Positions 16,267-24,103 of a stretch of DNA of 60,817 bases are shown one piece after another. Below the pieces are notes generated by a model, which was not told where the DNA came from, searched no databases, and was given only the letters and a program-made list of their open reading frames with translations. How positions within the stretch are numbered: position 1 is the first letter of the stretch; each line of letters starts with the position of its first letter. Source of the DNA: an uncultured Spirochaetaceae bacterium (GTDB lineage: Bacteria; Spirochaetota; Spirochaetia; Treponematales; Treponemataceae); the NCBI GenBank assembly GCA_902799665.1, contig CADCBK010000003.1:71566-132382 (forward strand), written 5' to 3'. The position numbers and the translations under genes are program-made.

Positions 16267-16881
16267 CTAGCGCTGGACGCTTCCTTTCTTTATCTTTTGG
16301 GCCGTCTCAGCGCCGCAAAAGGCTTCGACAATCGCCATCGCGAACTGCTCGGCCGCCCCTGGGCCGCGGCCTGTAATCAAGTTTTGGTCAACGACAAAGG
16401 GCTGGTCGGGAACAAGAACCGCGCCGGCGGTCAATTGGGCGGCTTTTTCCTCTCCGCCGCAATAGTCGGCGAATCGCTTCATTCCGGGGTAGCATGTGTA
16501 TTTTTTGTTTCTTAAAACGCCGGTTTTGCCAAGAACGACCACCGGCGCCGCGCAAATGGCGGCGACCAATTTTTTTTGCGCGAACATTTGCTTTATAAAG
16601 TCCAAGGCCAGTTCGCATGAGCCGACGTTGGCCGCGCCGGGCATTCCGCCGGGAATGAAAACGCCGTCGGGCAGGCCGCCTTCCCTCATCGCAAGCTCGT
16701 CAAAAGTCATGTCGGCTTTTACCGGAATGTTGTGCGAGCCGACAACCAGCGGGTCGGCCTTTCCGCCGGCTGGAATCGCCACCGTTTCAACCTGGACGCC
16801 CGCGCGGCGCAAATAATCTATGGGCGTGACGGCCTCGATTTCCTCAAAGCCTTCCGCCAAAAAAACAACAAGTCTCGCCAT
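16267..16881 (-). CDS. DJ-1/PfpI family protein
   Basis: 204 residues from the ATG at 16881. An adjacent ATG at 16884 sits only two bases from the AGGAGG site (16887-16892), so the second, five bases away, is the better start. The family fold is clear: the GFEEIEAVTPIDYLRRAG segment carries the conserved acidic residue, GGLPDGVFIPGGMPGA is typical, and the nucleophilic cysteine lies in AAICAAPVVV. Members of this YajL/DJ-1 branch are linked to oxidative and glyoxal stress; the exact activity is debated. mntP follows 54 bases later, possibly in the same transcript. Confidence 0.9.
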   Translation of the reverse strand: MARLVVFLAEGFEEIEAVTPIDYLRRAGVQVETVAIPAGGKADPLVVGSHNIPVKADMTFDELAMREGGLPDGVFIPGGMPGAANVGSCELALDFIKQMFAQKKLVAAICAAPVVVLGKTGVLRNKKYTCYPGMKRFADYCGGEEKAAQLTAGAVLVPDQPFVVDQNLITGRGPGAAEQFAMAIVEAFCGAETAQKIKKGSVQR

Positions 16882-16903
16882 CATTTCCTCCTGATAAAAA
16901 CTC

Positions 16904-16932
16904 TTGAAATTATAGCATTTTAGGAGTAAAAT
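16904..16932 (+). promoter_or_regulatory. Response regulator promoter, predicted leaderless
   Basis: TTGAAA (16904-16909), 17-base spacer, TAAAAT (16927-16932), then only six bases to the ATG at 16939. An AGGAG at 16922-16926 lies within the promoter spacer, so it would not be in the mRNA. Confidence 0.65.
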
Positions 16933-16938
16933 ATCTAT

Positions 16939-18204
16939 ATGGACGCAAACGCCAGAAAAAAACAAGTTCTAATTATAAACGCGGCTCCAATGTTCCGCGA
17001 ATTTGTCAAGGAAAAGCTTTCTTCCGAGAATGTCAGCGCTGAAATCGCCGACGGACGCTTGGACGCGTTTTCAAAAATGGTTCGCGTCATTCCTGATTTG
17101 ATAATCATCGACATCGAAGAGTCTTTTGAGGAAGTGATGGACTTGCTGGAACGCAAGATGTCCGACCCCAACGCAAAAAGAATTCCCGTGATTATTTCAG
17201 GCCCCGAGATGGAGCGCGCCCAGATTTCATCGCTGGTGCAATACGGCGTCGTAAAGTATTTTTCAAAGCCCATTAAGTTTGACGTCTTCTTTGAGGCGAT
17301 TGGAAAAATCATCCGCGCCAACCTGGCGATGGACACCACTCCCTGCGTGCTTGAGATTCACCATAACGGAAACGTGATTTTCGTTGAGATAGCGCAAGGC
17401 TTGAACCGAGAGAAAATTTCATTGCTCAAATACAAAATCTCCGAGATGATAGACAACTACAAAATAAAGGAGCCAAAGCTTATCGTCATGATGACGAACT
17501 TGCAGCTTTCTTTTGTGGACGGAATCAATGTGGAGCTTTTGCTGGACACCGTTACCGCTGACGAGCGGATCCAAAAGCGCAACATAAAAATTCTTTCGCT
17601 TGACAATTACATGAGCGACTTTATCGACGGCCATTTGGAATATGTCGGCGTGAAAGTGCTTAAGGATTTGACAAGCGCCTTGGGCTCAATCGTCGGAGCG
17701 GGAAAAGCCGCTGGCGACGCCACGGAAATCATCGCTGACAGCATTTTGGCTGGAGATGAAAACGACGCCGCGAGTTCGGTTGACATTCGCTTTGGCGCCG
17801 AGTCTGGCGAAGGCGACGGCATGGGAACAGAAGGAAGCCTCCTTAACATCGCCATTGTTGACGACGACGAGATTGTCCGAAAAATTCTCGCGCAGTCGTT
17901 CCAGTCGATAGGAATAACTGTTGAGGCTTTTGACAGCGGCGTCAAGTTCGCCCAAGCGATTCAAACAAAAAACTTTGACCTTGCCGTGCTTGACATTTAC
18001 ATGCAGGGCGTGAACGGCTTTGACATCCTTAACCAGCTGAGGGCGCGTGAAAAGCCGATTCCCGTAATAGTTTACTCCCAGGCCGTTCAGCGCGAGTATG
18101 TGATTCAAGCTTTAAGCCTTGGCGCCAAAGGCTATCTTGCCAAGCCGCAAAAGCCCGAAGTGATTTTAAAGAAGGCGATGGAAATCTTGCATGACAGAGT
18201 CTGA
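16939..18204 (+). CDS. Response regulator: degenerate REC, STAS-like, REC
   Basis: 421 residues, cytoplasmic. Residues 1-125 look like a receiver domain. The acidic pocket is replaced (VLIINAAPMF instead of a DD pair), though an aspartate remains in LIIIDIEES. Residues 135-250 resemble a STAS-type fold (IHHNGNVIFVEIAQGL, LIVMMTNLQLSFVDG); this is an inference. Residues 300-421 are a complete receiver: VDDDEIV acidic residues, phospho-acceptor aspartate in AVLDIYMQG, VYSQA and the lysine in YLAKPQKP. There is no DNA-binding domain, so it probably relays or scaffolds signals. It overlaps the kinase gene downstream by 14 bases, so the two are a coupled pair. Confidence 0.88.
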   Translation: MDANARKKQVLIINAAPMFREFVKEKLSSENVSAEIADGRLDAFSKMVRVIPDLIIIDIEESFEEVMDLLERKMSDPNAKRIPVIISGPEMERAQISSLVQYGVVKYFSKPIKFDVFFEAIGKIIRANLAMDTTPCVLEIHHNGNVIFVEIAQGLNREKISLLKYKISEMIDNYKIKEPKLIVMMTNLQLSFVDGINVELLLDTVTADERIQKRNIKILSLDNYMSDFIDGHLEYVGVKVLKDLTSALGSIVGAGKAAGDATEIIADSILAGDENDAASSVDIRFGAESGEGDGMGTEGSLLNIAIVDDDEIVRKILAQSFQSIGITVEAFDSGVKFAQAIQTKNFDLAVLDIYMQGVNGFDILNQLRAREKPIPVIVYSQAVQREYVIQALSLGAKGYLAKPQKPEVILKKAMEILHDRV

Positions 18205-20212
18205 CGCGCCTCTTGAAGCGATTGCCACTGGAAGCCGCTTTCTTTCCAGCACAGTCCATGAAATGCGCACTCCAATTCAAACGATTGTCGGTTCGCTTGA
18301 ACTTCTAAAAATGACAAGCCTTGACAAGGAGCAGTTGGAGTACGTTCACCAAATGCAAGTCGGCGCCGAAACGCTGCTTGCCCTGGCCAACGACATTTTG
18401 GACTTTTCAAAAATTCGCTCGCAGAATTTTCAGCTTGAAAAAATTCAGTTTGATTTGATGGAAGTTGTGGAACGGGTCTTGGATTCAATCAGCGCCGAAG
18501 TCTTTAACAAGGGCCTTGAGCTGGTGAGCGACATATATCCAACTGTGCCGAAGCATTTGATGGGAGACCCGATCCGCTTGCAGCAAATTTTATTGAACAT
18601 AGTGAAGAACGCCGCGAAATTCACGGAGAAGGGCTACATTCATGTAATCGTAGAAAAGTCCGGCGACGACTTCATTCTTTTTAAGGTTGAGGACACTGGA
18701 ATAGGAATTTCGGAAGAGGCGCGAAAAAAGCTTTTCACCGACTTTTACCAAGCGGACACTTCGACCACAAGAAAGTACGGCGGCACAGGGCTTGGACTTT
18801 CAATCAGCAAGGCGCTTGTCGCGGCGATGGGCGGAAAAATCGGGGTTGAGCCGAACATAAGCGGCGGCTCGATTTTTTGGTTTACCGTTCCTTGCGTCAA
18901 GGCCGAAAAGCCACAAAGCGCTTTGGATAAGTTCAAGCGCCTAAAGCGCCCGGAAGACGCGCGAATACTTTTGGTTGACGATAATTACTTGGCGCGAAAG
19001 TCTTTGGAAAACAAGCTGAAGGATTTTGGCTTGCAGTCCGTCGCGCTCGCCCAAAGCGGAAAGGACGCCCTGGAGATGATGAGAGTCGCCGCAAGGCAAA
19101 ACAATCCTTTCACTTTGGTTTTTATAGACATGGTGATGCCAAGAATGGACGGCTGGCGGCTTGCGAGCGAAATCAACTCTGACAAGACGATTAACGACGC
19201 AAAGCTTTTTTTGATTGTTCCCGAAGGCCAGTTAAGGCAAGACGCGAAAATGCGCATGCTAAACTGGTTTAACGGCTACATTCACAAGCCGGTAAAGACA
19301 AAAAACCTTTTTAAGCTTTTGTCCAACGCTTTTTCCGATCCGATAGAGTTAAAGAGCGAGGAGCCTGTAATTGACGAGGCCGCCGTCAAGGTTAGCGGAG
19401 AGCAAATTGCGAAGGGCGTCTTGGTCCTTGTGGCCGAAGACCATCCTGTGAACAGAAAGCTTATCGTGGCCTTCCTGAAAAAAATGGGCGCCAAGATTTT
19501 GGAAGCCGACGACGGACTCAAAGCCGTTCAATTGGCTAAAGAGAATCCAAAGACCGACATCGTCTTTATGGACTTGCAGATGCCCGAGATGAACGGCTTG
19601 GACGCGACAAAAGCCTTGCGCAAAGACGGCTACAACGGCGTAATCGTCGCGTGCACGGCCAACCACACCGACGAAGACTTTAAGACATACAGCGCCGCCG
19701 GAATGAACGACATTTTAGGAAAGCCTTACAAGAGCGACGACTTAAAGAAAGTCATCCTTAGGTGGAAGAGTTCCTTTGCCGCAAACTTAAAGCCCGCGCC
19801 GGCCGCCGCGAAAAAAACAGCGGGCAAAAAAAATCTTGTTTGGGATTCGGCGGACTTTGAGGACACGATTTCCGGCGACTATGAGCTGGGAATGCAATTG
19901 GTCGACGACTTTGCCGCGCAAAGCGAAAAATTGGTCAAGGAAATTCCCTCCTACATAAAAGGCAGGGATTACGAAACTTTGCGCCGGATCGGCCATACGA
20001 TAAAAGGAAGCGCGGCTACGATTTCCGCCTTTTCCCTTTCAAGTCTGGGCGAAGATTTTAACAGGGCCGCCCACGAGCGGAGCGTGAAAAAATTAAGGGA
20101 GACGCATAAAGCCTTGCGCGAAGGATTGAAGAAATTCAACGCGGCGGCGGATCTTTGGAAAAAGGAGCGGGGCAATGAAGACGAACTATCATACACACAC
20201 GACTTTTTGTGA
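18191..20212 (+). CDS. Sensorless hybrid histidine kinase (HisKA-HATPase-REC-REC-Hpt)
   Basis: 673 residues, no membrane segment and no input domain. HisKA starts almost at the N-terminus with the phosphorylated histidine in STVHEMRTPIQ (residue 24). HATPase_c runs about 130-240, with NIVKNAAKF, DTGIGI and GGTGLGLSI. The first receiver (near 257-380) has LLVDDN and FIDMVMPRMDG. The second (near 415-535) has VAEDHPVNRK, FMDLQMPEMNG and the lysine in LGKPYK. A C-terminal Hpt domain (about 560-650) carries IGHTIKGSAATI. All phosphorelay residues appear intact. Input presumably comes from the overlapping upstream regulator or another partner. The 3' end overlaps the PHP gene by 38 bases. Confidence 0.92.
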   Translation: MTESDAPLEAIATGSRFLSSTVHEMRTPIQTIVGSLELLKMTSLDKEQLEYVHQMQVGAETLLALANDILDFSKIRSQNFQLEKIQFDLMEVVERVLDSISAEVFNKGLELVSDIYPTVPKHLMGDPIRLQQILLNIVKNAAKFTEKGYIHVIVEKSGDDFILFKVEDTGIGISEEARKKLFTDFYQADTSTTRKYGGTGLGLSISKALVAAMGGKIGVEPNISGGSIFWFTVPCVKAEKPQSALDKFKRLKRPEDARILLVDDNYLARKSLENKLKDFGLQSVALAQSGKDALEMMRVAARQNNPFTLVFIDMVMPRMDGWRLASEINSDKTINDAKLFLIVPEGQLRQDAKMRMLNWFNGYIHKPVKTKNLFKLLSNAFSDPIELKSEEPVIDEAAVKVSGEQIAKGVLVLVAEDHPVNRKLIVAFLKKMGAKILEADDGLKAVQLAKENPKTDIVFMDLQMPEMNGLDATKALRKDGYNGVIVACTANHTDEDFKTYSAAGMNDILGKPYKSDDLKKVILRWKSSFAANLKPAPAAAKKTAGKKNLVWDSADFEDTISGDYELGMQLVDDFAAQSEKLVKEIPSYIKGRDYETLRRIGHTIKGSAATISAFSLSSLGEDFNRAAHERSVKKLRETHKALREGLKKFNAAADLWKKERGNEDELSYTHDFL

Positions 20213-21023
20213 CGGAAAAAACACTCCAAAAGAAAACGCGGAGGAAGCGCTAAAAAAAGGCTTTGACATCTTGGGCTTTTCGGCCCACAGCTTGTATCCG
20301 CATTCTTCGGACTGGCACATGCCGGTAGAGGAGCACAAAAATTATTTTGACTCCATTCGCGCCCTGGCAAAAGAATATGATGGAAGGATGAAAATTTACG
20401 CCGGCCTTGAGGCCGACTACATTCCGGAATTTGCCTGCGACTTTGACTGGGCTTACAAAGAATTTTCCCCCGACTACCTTATTGGCTCCGTTCACTATTT
20501 GAACAACAAAAACGGTTTTTTTACGGTTGACGACAAAGTTGAGAAAGTAAGGGAGGGCCTTGAGCGCCTTTACAAGAACGACGGAAAAAAAGCCGTATGC
20601 GAATACTTTGACCGCCAGCGGCAAATGCTGGCCAGCCAAAAATTCTTGATTTTGGGCCACCCGGACGTAATCAAAAAAAGAAACGGCAGCCTTAAATTTT
20701 TTGACGAAGGCGACTCTTGGTACAAAAAGGAATTGAAAGCCACAGCGAAAGCCGCCGCGCGGGCGGGAGTGATTGTGGAAATAAATACAGGCGGCTTGGC
20801 TAGAGGCGCGATTGACGACCTTTATCCCAGCGCGGACTTTTTGGGCTGTTTTAGGAACGAGGGCGTTCCTGTTGTTTTGTCGAGCGACGCGCACGGCGCC
20901 AAAGATTTGGACTTTGCCTTTGACCGCGCGGAGGAGGCGGCCGTTAATGCTGGATACAAAGAAGCCGCCTATTTTGAGGACGGCAAAATAAAGTTTAGGC
21001 CGCTTGATTTTCGGCGCCCGTAA
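20175..21023 (+). CDS. PHP-domain histidinol-phosphatase-like protein
   Basis: 282 residues from an ATG with AAGGAG nine bases upstream, inside the end of the kinase gene. The PHP metal-site motifs are present: NYHTHTTFCDG at the N-terminus, FSAHS near residue 38, GLEADY near residue 80, IGSVHYL near residue 103, LGHPDV near residue 157 and LSSDAHG near residue 238. The HisK-type PHP phosphatase removes phosphate from L-histidinol phosphate. No other histidine gene is nearby, and the overlap with a phosphorelay kinase leaves a different phosphoester substrate possible. Confidence 0.88.
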   Translation: MKTNYHTHTTFCDGKNTPKENAEEALKKGFDILGFSAHSLYPHSSDWHMPVEEHKNYFDSIRALAKEYDGRMKIYAGLEADYIPEFACDFDWAYKEFSPDYLIGSVHYLNNKNGFFTVDDKVEKVREGLERLYKNDGKKAVCEYFDRQRQMLASQKFLILGHPDVIKKRNGSLKFFDEGDSWYKKELKATAKAAARAGVIVEINTGGLARGAIDDLYPSADFLGCFRNEGVPVVLSSDAHGAKDLDFAFDRAEEAAVNAGYKEAAYFEDGKIKFRPLDFRRP

Positions 21024-21067
21024 AAGCGCCGCGGAATGCCGCGGCCTAAAAGTTTAGCGGCGCTTTT
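21022..21067. terminator. Bidirectional terminator between convergent genes
   Basis: AAAAGCGCCGC pairs with GCGGCGCTTTT, with an inner CCGCGG/CCGCGG stem. It serves the PHP gene and overlaps the last codons of the convergent zinc-finger gene. Confidence 0.82.
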
Positions 21068-21431
21068 CGTTTTTTGAAGCGCAGTTGATGCACATAAAAG
21101 CGTATGGCAAGGCCTCTAGGCGCGCTTCTGGAATCGGCTTTCCGCACTGAAGGCAAAGGCCGTACTTTCCCTGTTGGATGCGAAGGAGAGCGTTGTTTAT
21201 TAGAGTAAGGCGGTTGGCGTCCTGGGCGTTGAGCGAATCCAACATATTGCGGTCAACCGCTCCTGACGCGACGTCGATTTCGTCGCCTGATTCAACTTTA
21301 GAAACCAAATCCTTGAATTCATTGTTCTGGGCGGCGAGCGCCTCCAGAATAAGATTTCTCTGTTCTGTCAATTTTTCCTTCATTTTTTTGATAAAAGACT
21401 GTCTCAAAATTTTCCCCTTGTTGACAAACAT
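21054..21431 (-). CDS. DksA/TraR-type zinc-finger protein
   Basis: 125 residues if started at the ATG at 21431. The N-terminal half is a coiled coil and the C-terminal half a four-cysteine zinc finger, CLQCGKPIPEARLEALP then CINC. Such proteins bind in the RNA polymerase secondary channel and alter transcription initiation; DksA itself acts with ppGpp. The acidic tip of the coiled coil is not obvious, so it may be a DksA-like relative. The ATG at 21431 has no Shine-Dalgarno site and a predicted leader of about 11 bases. A TTG at 21407 with AAGGGG six bases upstream is an alternative start. It diverges from infA. Confidence 0.88.
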   Translation of the reverse strand: MFVNKGKILRQSFIKKMKEKLTEQRNLILEALAAQNNEFKDLVSKVESGDEIDVASGAVDRNMLDSLNAQDANRLTLINNALLRIQQGKYGLCLQCGKPIPEARLEALPYAFMCINCASKNEKRR

Positions 21432-21447
21432 GTTTATTTTAAGATAC

Positions 21448-21476
21448 TATAATAGCGCATCTTGAAAAAAAATCAA
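21448..21476. promoter_or_regulatory. Divergent promoter region, zinc-finger gene and infA
   Basis: On the minus strand TTGATT (21471-21476) is 16 bases from TATTAT (21449-21454), preceded by GCGC. On the plus strand a TATAAT at 21448-21453 overlaps it in front of infA, but its -35 is unclear: TTGACA at 21421-21426 is 21 bases away. Confidence 0.5.
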
Positions 21477-21496
21477 GTGTTTTTTAAGGAGGAATC

Positions 21497-21715
21497 GTGG
21501 CAAAAGAAGAAGCGATTGAAGTTGAAGGTTTGGTAAAGGAAGCTTTGCCCAACACTATGTTTCGCGTTGAGTTAAAAAACGGACACATCATCATGGCTCA
21601 CCTTTCGGGAAAGATGCGCAAGCACTACATTAGAATTGTTCCCGGCGACAATGTTAAGGTTGAGCTTTCCCCCTATGATTTGGACAAGGGAAGAATCATT
21701 TTTAGGCAAAGATAG
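21497..21715 (+). CDS. infA: Translation initiation factor IF-1
   Basis: 72 residues, exactly the usual length. The start is GTG at 21497, set by AAGGAGGA at 21486-21493. The single OB-fold is complete, with [23 protein letters not shown] and [30 protein letters not shown]-1 binds the 30S A-site during initiation. It is transcribed alone rather than in a ribosomal protein operon. Confidence 0.97.
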   Translation: MAKEEAIEVEGLVKEALPNTMFRVELKNGHIIMAHLSGKMRKHYIRIVPGDNVKVELSPYDLDKGRIIFRQR

Positions 21716-21721
21716 AATCAA

Positions 21722-21757
21722 GGCGCGTCCGGACTTTTGGAGCGCCGATTATTTTTT
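21722..21757 (+). terminator. infA terminator
   Basis: GGCGC-G-TCC pairs with GGA-GCGCC around GGACTTTT, followed by the T-rich GATTATTTTTTATT. Confidence 0.75.
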
Positions 21758-21797
21758 ATTTGGGCGAAAGAGGGCCTTAAGCGCTTTTGAGGCTCCG

Positions 21798-22271
21798 CTA
21801 AAGCCGTTTGCAATCGCGGCCACGCTCAATATCCCAAAAGCCAATCATTATTTGAATAGTTTTCCATATCAACTGGGCGAAGGCCTCTCCGCGCGTCAAG
21901 CCGGGGTCTTCGCGCCTGTAATATTGCCGGTGGGCCTCGGCGTAATTGGCCCATTCTTGGAAGGGGTCGTAGCTTTCGTTGCCGTAGTTAAAGCCTTGCC
22001 GCCAATCGCTTTGCCAGTACGCGCCTTGGCCTTGGCTTTGCTGCCTGTAGTTTCCGAATGGGTTTGAGCCGCCGGCGTCATAGCCCGCCCTTTTGCTTGA
22101 ATCGCTTAAAACTGAATACGCTTCGTTGATTTTCTTGAATTTTTCTTCGGCGGCCTTGTCGCCTGGATTTCTGTCCGGGTGGTATTTAAATGCGAGGTTT
22201 CTGTACGCTTTCTTTATTTCGTCTTGGCTGGCGGTCTTGGGAACTCCAAGTAGGGCGTAGTAGTCTTCCAT
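21798..22271 (-). CDS. J-domain protein
   Basis: 157 residues. The first 65 are a J domain with the HPD tripeptide in [11 protein letters not shown] and the usual EDYYALLGV start. The rest has no zinc-finger or DnaJ C-terminal domain. It has a Gln/Tyr/Gly-rich linker (residues 70-125) and a short hydrophobic segment near the C-terminus ([17 protein letters not shown]). It should stimulate an Hsp70 in a specialised setting, perhaps at the membrane. The ATG is six bases after its -10 box, without a Shine-Dalgarno site. Confidence 0.9.
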   Translation of the reverse strand: MEDYYALLGVPKTASQDEIKKAYRNLAFKYHPDRNPGDKAAEEKFKKINEAYSVLSDSSKRAGYDAGGSNPFGNYRQQSQGQGAYWQSDWRQGFNYGNESYDPFQEWANYAEAHRQYYRREDPGLTRGEAFAQLIWKTIQIMIGFWDIERGRDCKRL

Positions 22272-22277
22272 AACTAT

Positions 22278-22306
22278 AATATAATATAATCAAGGGCGAA
22301 CGGCAA
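22278..22306 (-). promoter_or_regulatory. J-domain gene promoter, predicted leaderless
   Basis: TTGCCG (22301-22306) and TATATT (22278-22283) on the minus strand are 17 bases apart, then six bases to the ATG. The -35 lies inside the end of the smr gene. Confidence 0.5.
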
Positions 22307-22685
22307 CCCACGTGGCGCCGCTTCCGCCGTGAAATTTATCGGCGCTTCCGCTGGCCCCAAGACGCTGGTCGCCCTCAATGAACTTTTTGACGACGCCGCC
22401 CAAAACGCCTTCGCTGTCGGCGGAGTGAATGCCTTTTCCGTGAATGATTAAAATTTTTTGCAAGCCTTGCCGTTTGGCGGCGGCGACAAAATCGTTAAGG
22501 GCTTTCCAAGCCTCTTCCTGGTTTTTTCCGTGAAGGTCCAGCGTGGCTTGCGGCGATAGTTTTTGAATGTAAGAGGAGCGGCGCGATTTTTCTTTAGCCT
22601 CTTGTTTTTCGGCCTCAGCGTCCTTGTCGACGATTTGGCCTTTTTGCGAGGATTCCCACTTGTCCAAAATGTCGCCGAAATTCAT
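22290..22685 (-). CDS. Smr-domain protein
   Basis: 131 residues. The C-terminal Smr domain shows TLDLHGKNQEEAW (residues 49-61), ILIIHGKGIHS and GGSGATWVAV at the end, all family hallmarks. The N-terminal 45 residues are charged and helical. Stand-alone Smr proteins are nucleic-acid binding, and some are endonucleases acting on stalled ribosomes or branched DNA. Its ATG overlaps the stop of the upstream BatD-like gene (ATGA), so it is the last gene of the Bat operon although unrelated in theme. Confidence 0.9.
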   Translation of the reverse strand: MNFGDILDKWESSQKGQIVDKDAEAEKQEAKEKSRRSSYIQKLSPQATLDLHGKNQEEAWKALNDFVAAAKRQGLQKILIIHGKGIHSADSEGVLGGVVKKFIEGDQRLGASGSADKFHGGSGATWVAVRP

Positions 22686-24103
22686 TTTATCAACGCCAAG
22701 TTTTCTTTTTTAATCCAGCCGCCGTTTTCGTTGTAGACAATGTAGTACCAATCTTGCGTCTCTTGCTTGATTTGGACGCGGCTTCCGCCATTGACGGCGG
22801 ATTTGGTTATCGCCGAGTCTTCGGGAATGGGGCTTATTTCGCCTCCAACCACAACGCCGTATCTCTTTAAGGCTGCGTTGGAGAGCAGCGCCGAAAGAAA
22901 GAAAAGGCAAAGCGCCGCGACGCCGATTACGGCAGCCTCAAAGCGCTTTTTTAAGCCGGCAAAGGTTAGCGCCAAAATTATCAAAAGCGCGTTGGCGCCC
23001 AAGACAATCAAGACAAAGCAATAGTTCGTTTCGCTTGCGGCGTTTCGTATGCCGGCCGCGCTCTCCGCTTGGATTCTTTGGGCGCGAATTTTTGGCAGGC
23101 TCAAGAACGCGCGGCGCTCCTCTGACCTAAGGCGAGCGATTTCGGCGCAGTCAAAGGGAGTGTATGTCTTTTTGTCCTTAGCCTTGTTCGTCGCCGCGTC
23201 TTCGGTGAATGCGTAGGCGTAGACAGGCTCCTTTTGACCGTCGTTGGCGCTTGGCGCCTCTTTTTTTTGCGGAACGACAGTCACCGCGCATTCCGGGCTT
23301 GTAAGGTAAACCGAGCGGCCGGAGTAGGCTGTGACCATCATGCGGATTTCAGGAAGCGAGGCCGGTCCTGTCGCGAATGGAATCCATTCAAAATAGGATA
23401 TTGGGATTTTTTCGGTGGTGAATTCCGAAGGCCGGCGCGCCTCTTTTTTTTCGGCAAAGCGCTTTATTTCTGTGAAGATGGAGTCTTTTGGAATGTTCCA
23501 CGCGAATTGCTGGGCTTGAAGCGCGTACTGCAGGTAAACCGTAAATCGGGCCGCCTTGTCGCTTTCAAGCGTGATTGAAGGAATTTTCTTCGCGTCCGCG
23601 CTTATAGTCTCTCCGCTGTCAAAGACAATTATCAAGCGGGGATTGATTGTCCGCGGGTTTTCGTAAACCTCAACGCTTCTGAACTTAACCGGATATCGGC
23701 GGCCCTTTACGTAAATAACTAGCGGCGGAAAGGTGAAGCTGCCTGTTTGCCTGAACGTGAACCACAAGTCAACTTCCGTTCCCGCGCTTCCGTCCTTTGT
23801 TATGTAGTCGCTTTTCTTTGACGAGTTGAAGGCGACGCCTTCCGGAAAAACCGGAAGCTCCGTTTGGACGTCGCTTGGAAGGGCCTTTGGAATCTTAAGG
23901 ATGAACTGGGCCTCGTTGTTTGTAAAGAAGATGTCGTCTTTTGGAAGAGCCTCAAGCTTTTCGGCGTCGGCCCATGTAAAGGCCGCGGCTTGCGTGTTTT
24001 GAGAATGTAAATTGCGGCCGTTTTGCGCGCTTAAGAGATATAGGGCTGCCGTCAATAATCCGACGGCGACGCGTCCTTTTGCTCTTTTTGAGTGTTTTTC
24101 CAT
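22682..24103 (-). CDS. BatD-like membrane protein with C-terminal SH3 domain
   Basis: 473 residues. An N-terminal signal or anchor segment (VAVGLLTAALYLLSAQ) precedes a long periplasmic beta-rich region. Two hydrophobic segments occur near residues 365-385 and 392-412, followed by a bacterial SH3 segment near residues 425-473 (NGGSRVQIKQETQDWYYIVY, GGWIKKENL). The layout fits BatD of the Bacteroides aerotolerance (Bat) operons, except that here the SH3 domain sits at the end of the same chain. The ATG at 24103 overlaps the batBC end by 52 bases; its ribosome-binding site is weak. Confidence 0.75.
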   Translation of the reverse strand: MEKHSKRAKGRVAVGLLTAALYLLSAQNGRNLHSQNTQAAAFTWADAEKLEALPKDDIFFTNNEAQFILKIPKALPSDVQTELPVFPEGVAFNSSKKSDYITKDGSAGTEVDLWFTFRQTGSFTFPPLVIYVKGRRYPVKFRSVEVYENPRTINPRLIIVFDSGETISADAKKIPSITLESDKAARFTVYLQYALQAQQFAWNIPKDSIFTEIKRFAEKKEARRPSEFTTEKIPISYFEWIPFATGPASLPEIRMMVTAYSGRSVYLTSPECAVTVVPQKKEAPSANDGQKEPVYAYAFTEDAATNKAKDKKTYTPFDCAEIARLRSEERRAFLSLPKIRAQRIQAESAAGIRNAASETNYCFVLIVLGANALLIILALTFAGLKKRFEAAVIGVAALCLFFLSALLSNAALKRYGVVVGGEISPIPEDSAITKSAVNGGSRVQIKQETQDWYYIVYNENGGWIKKENLALIK

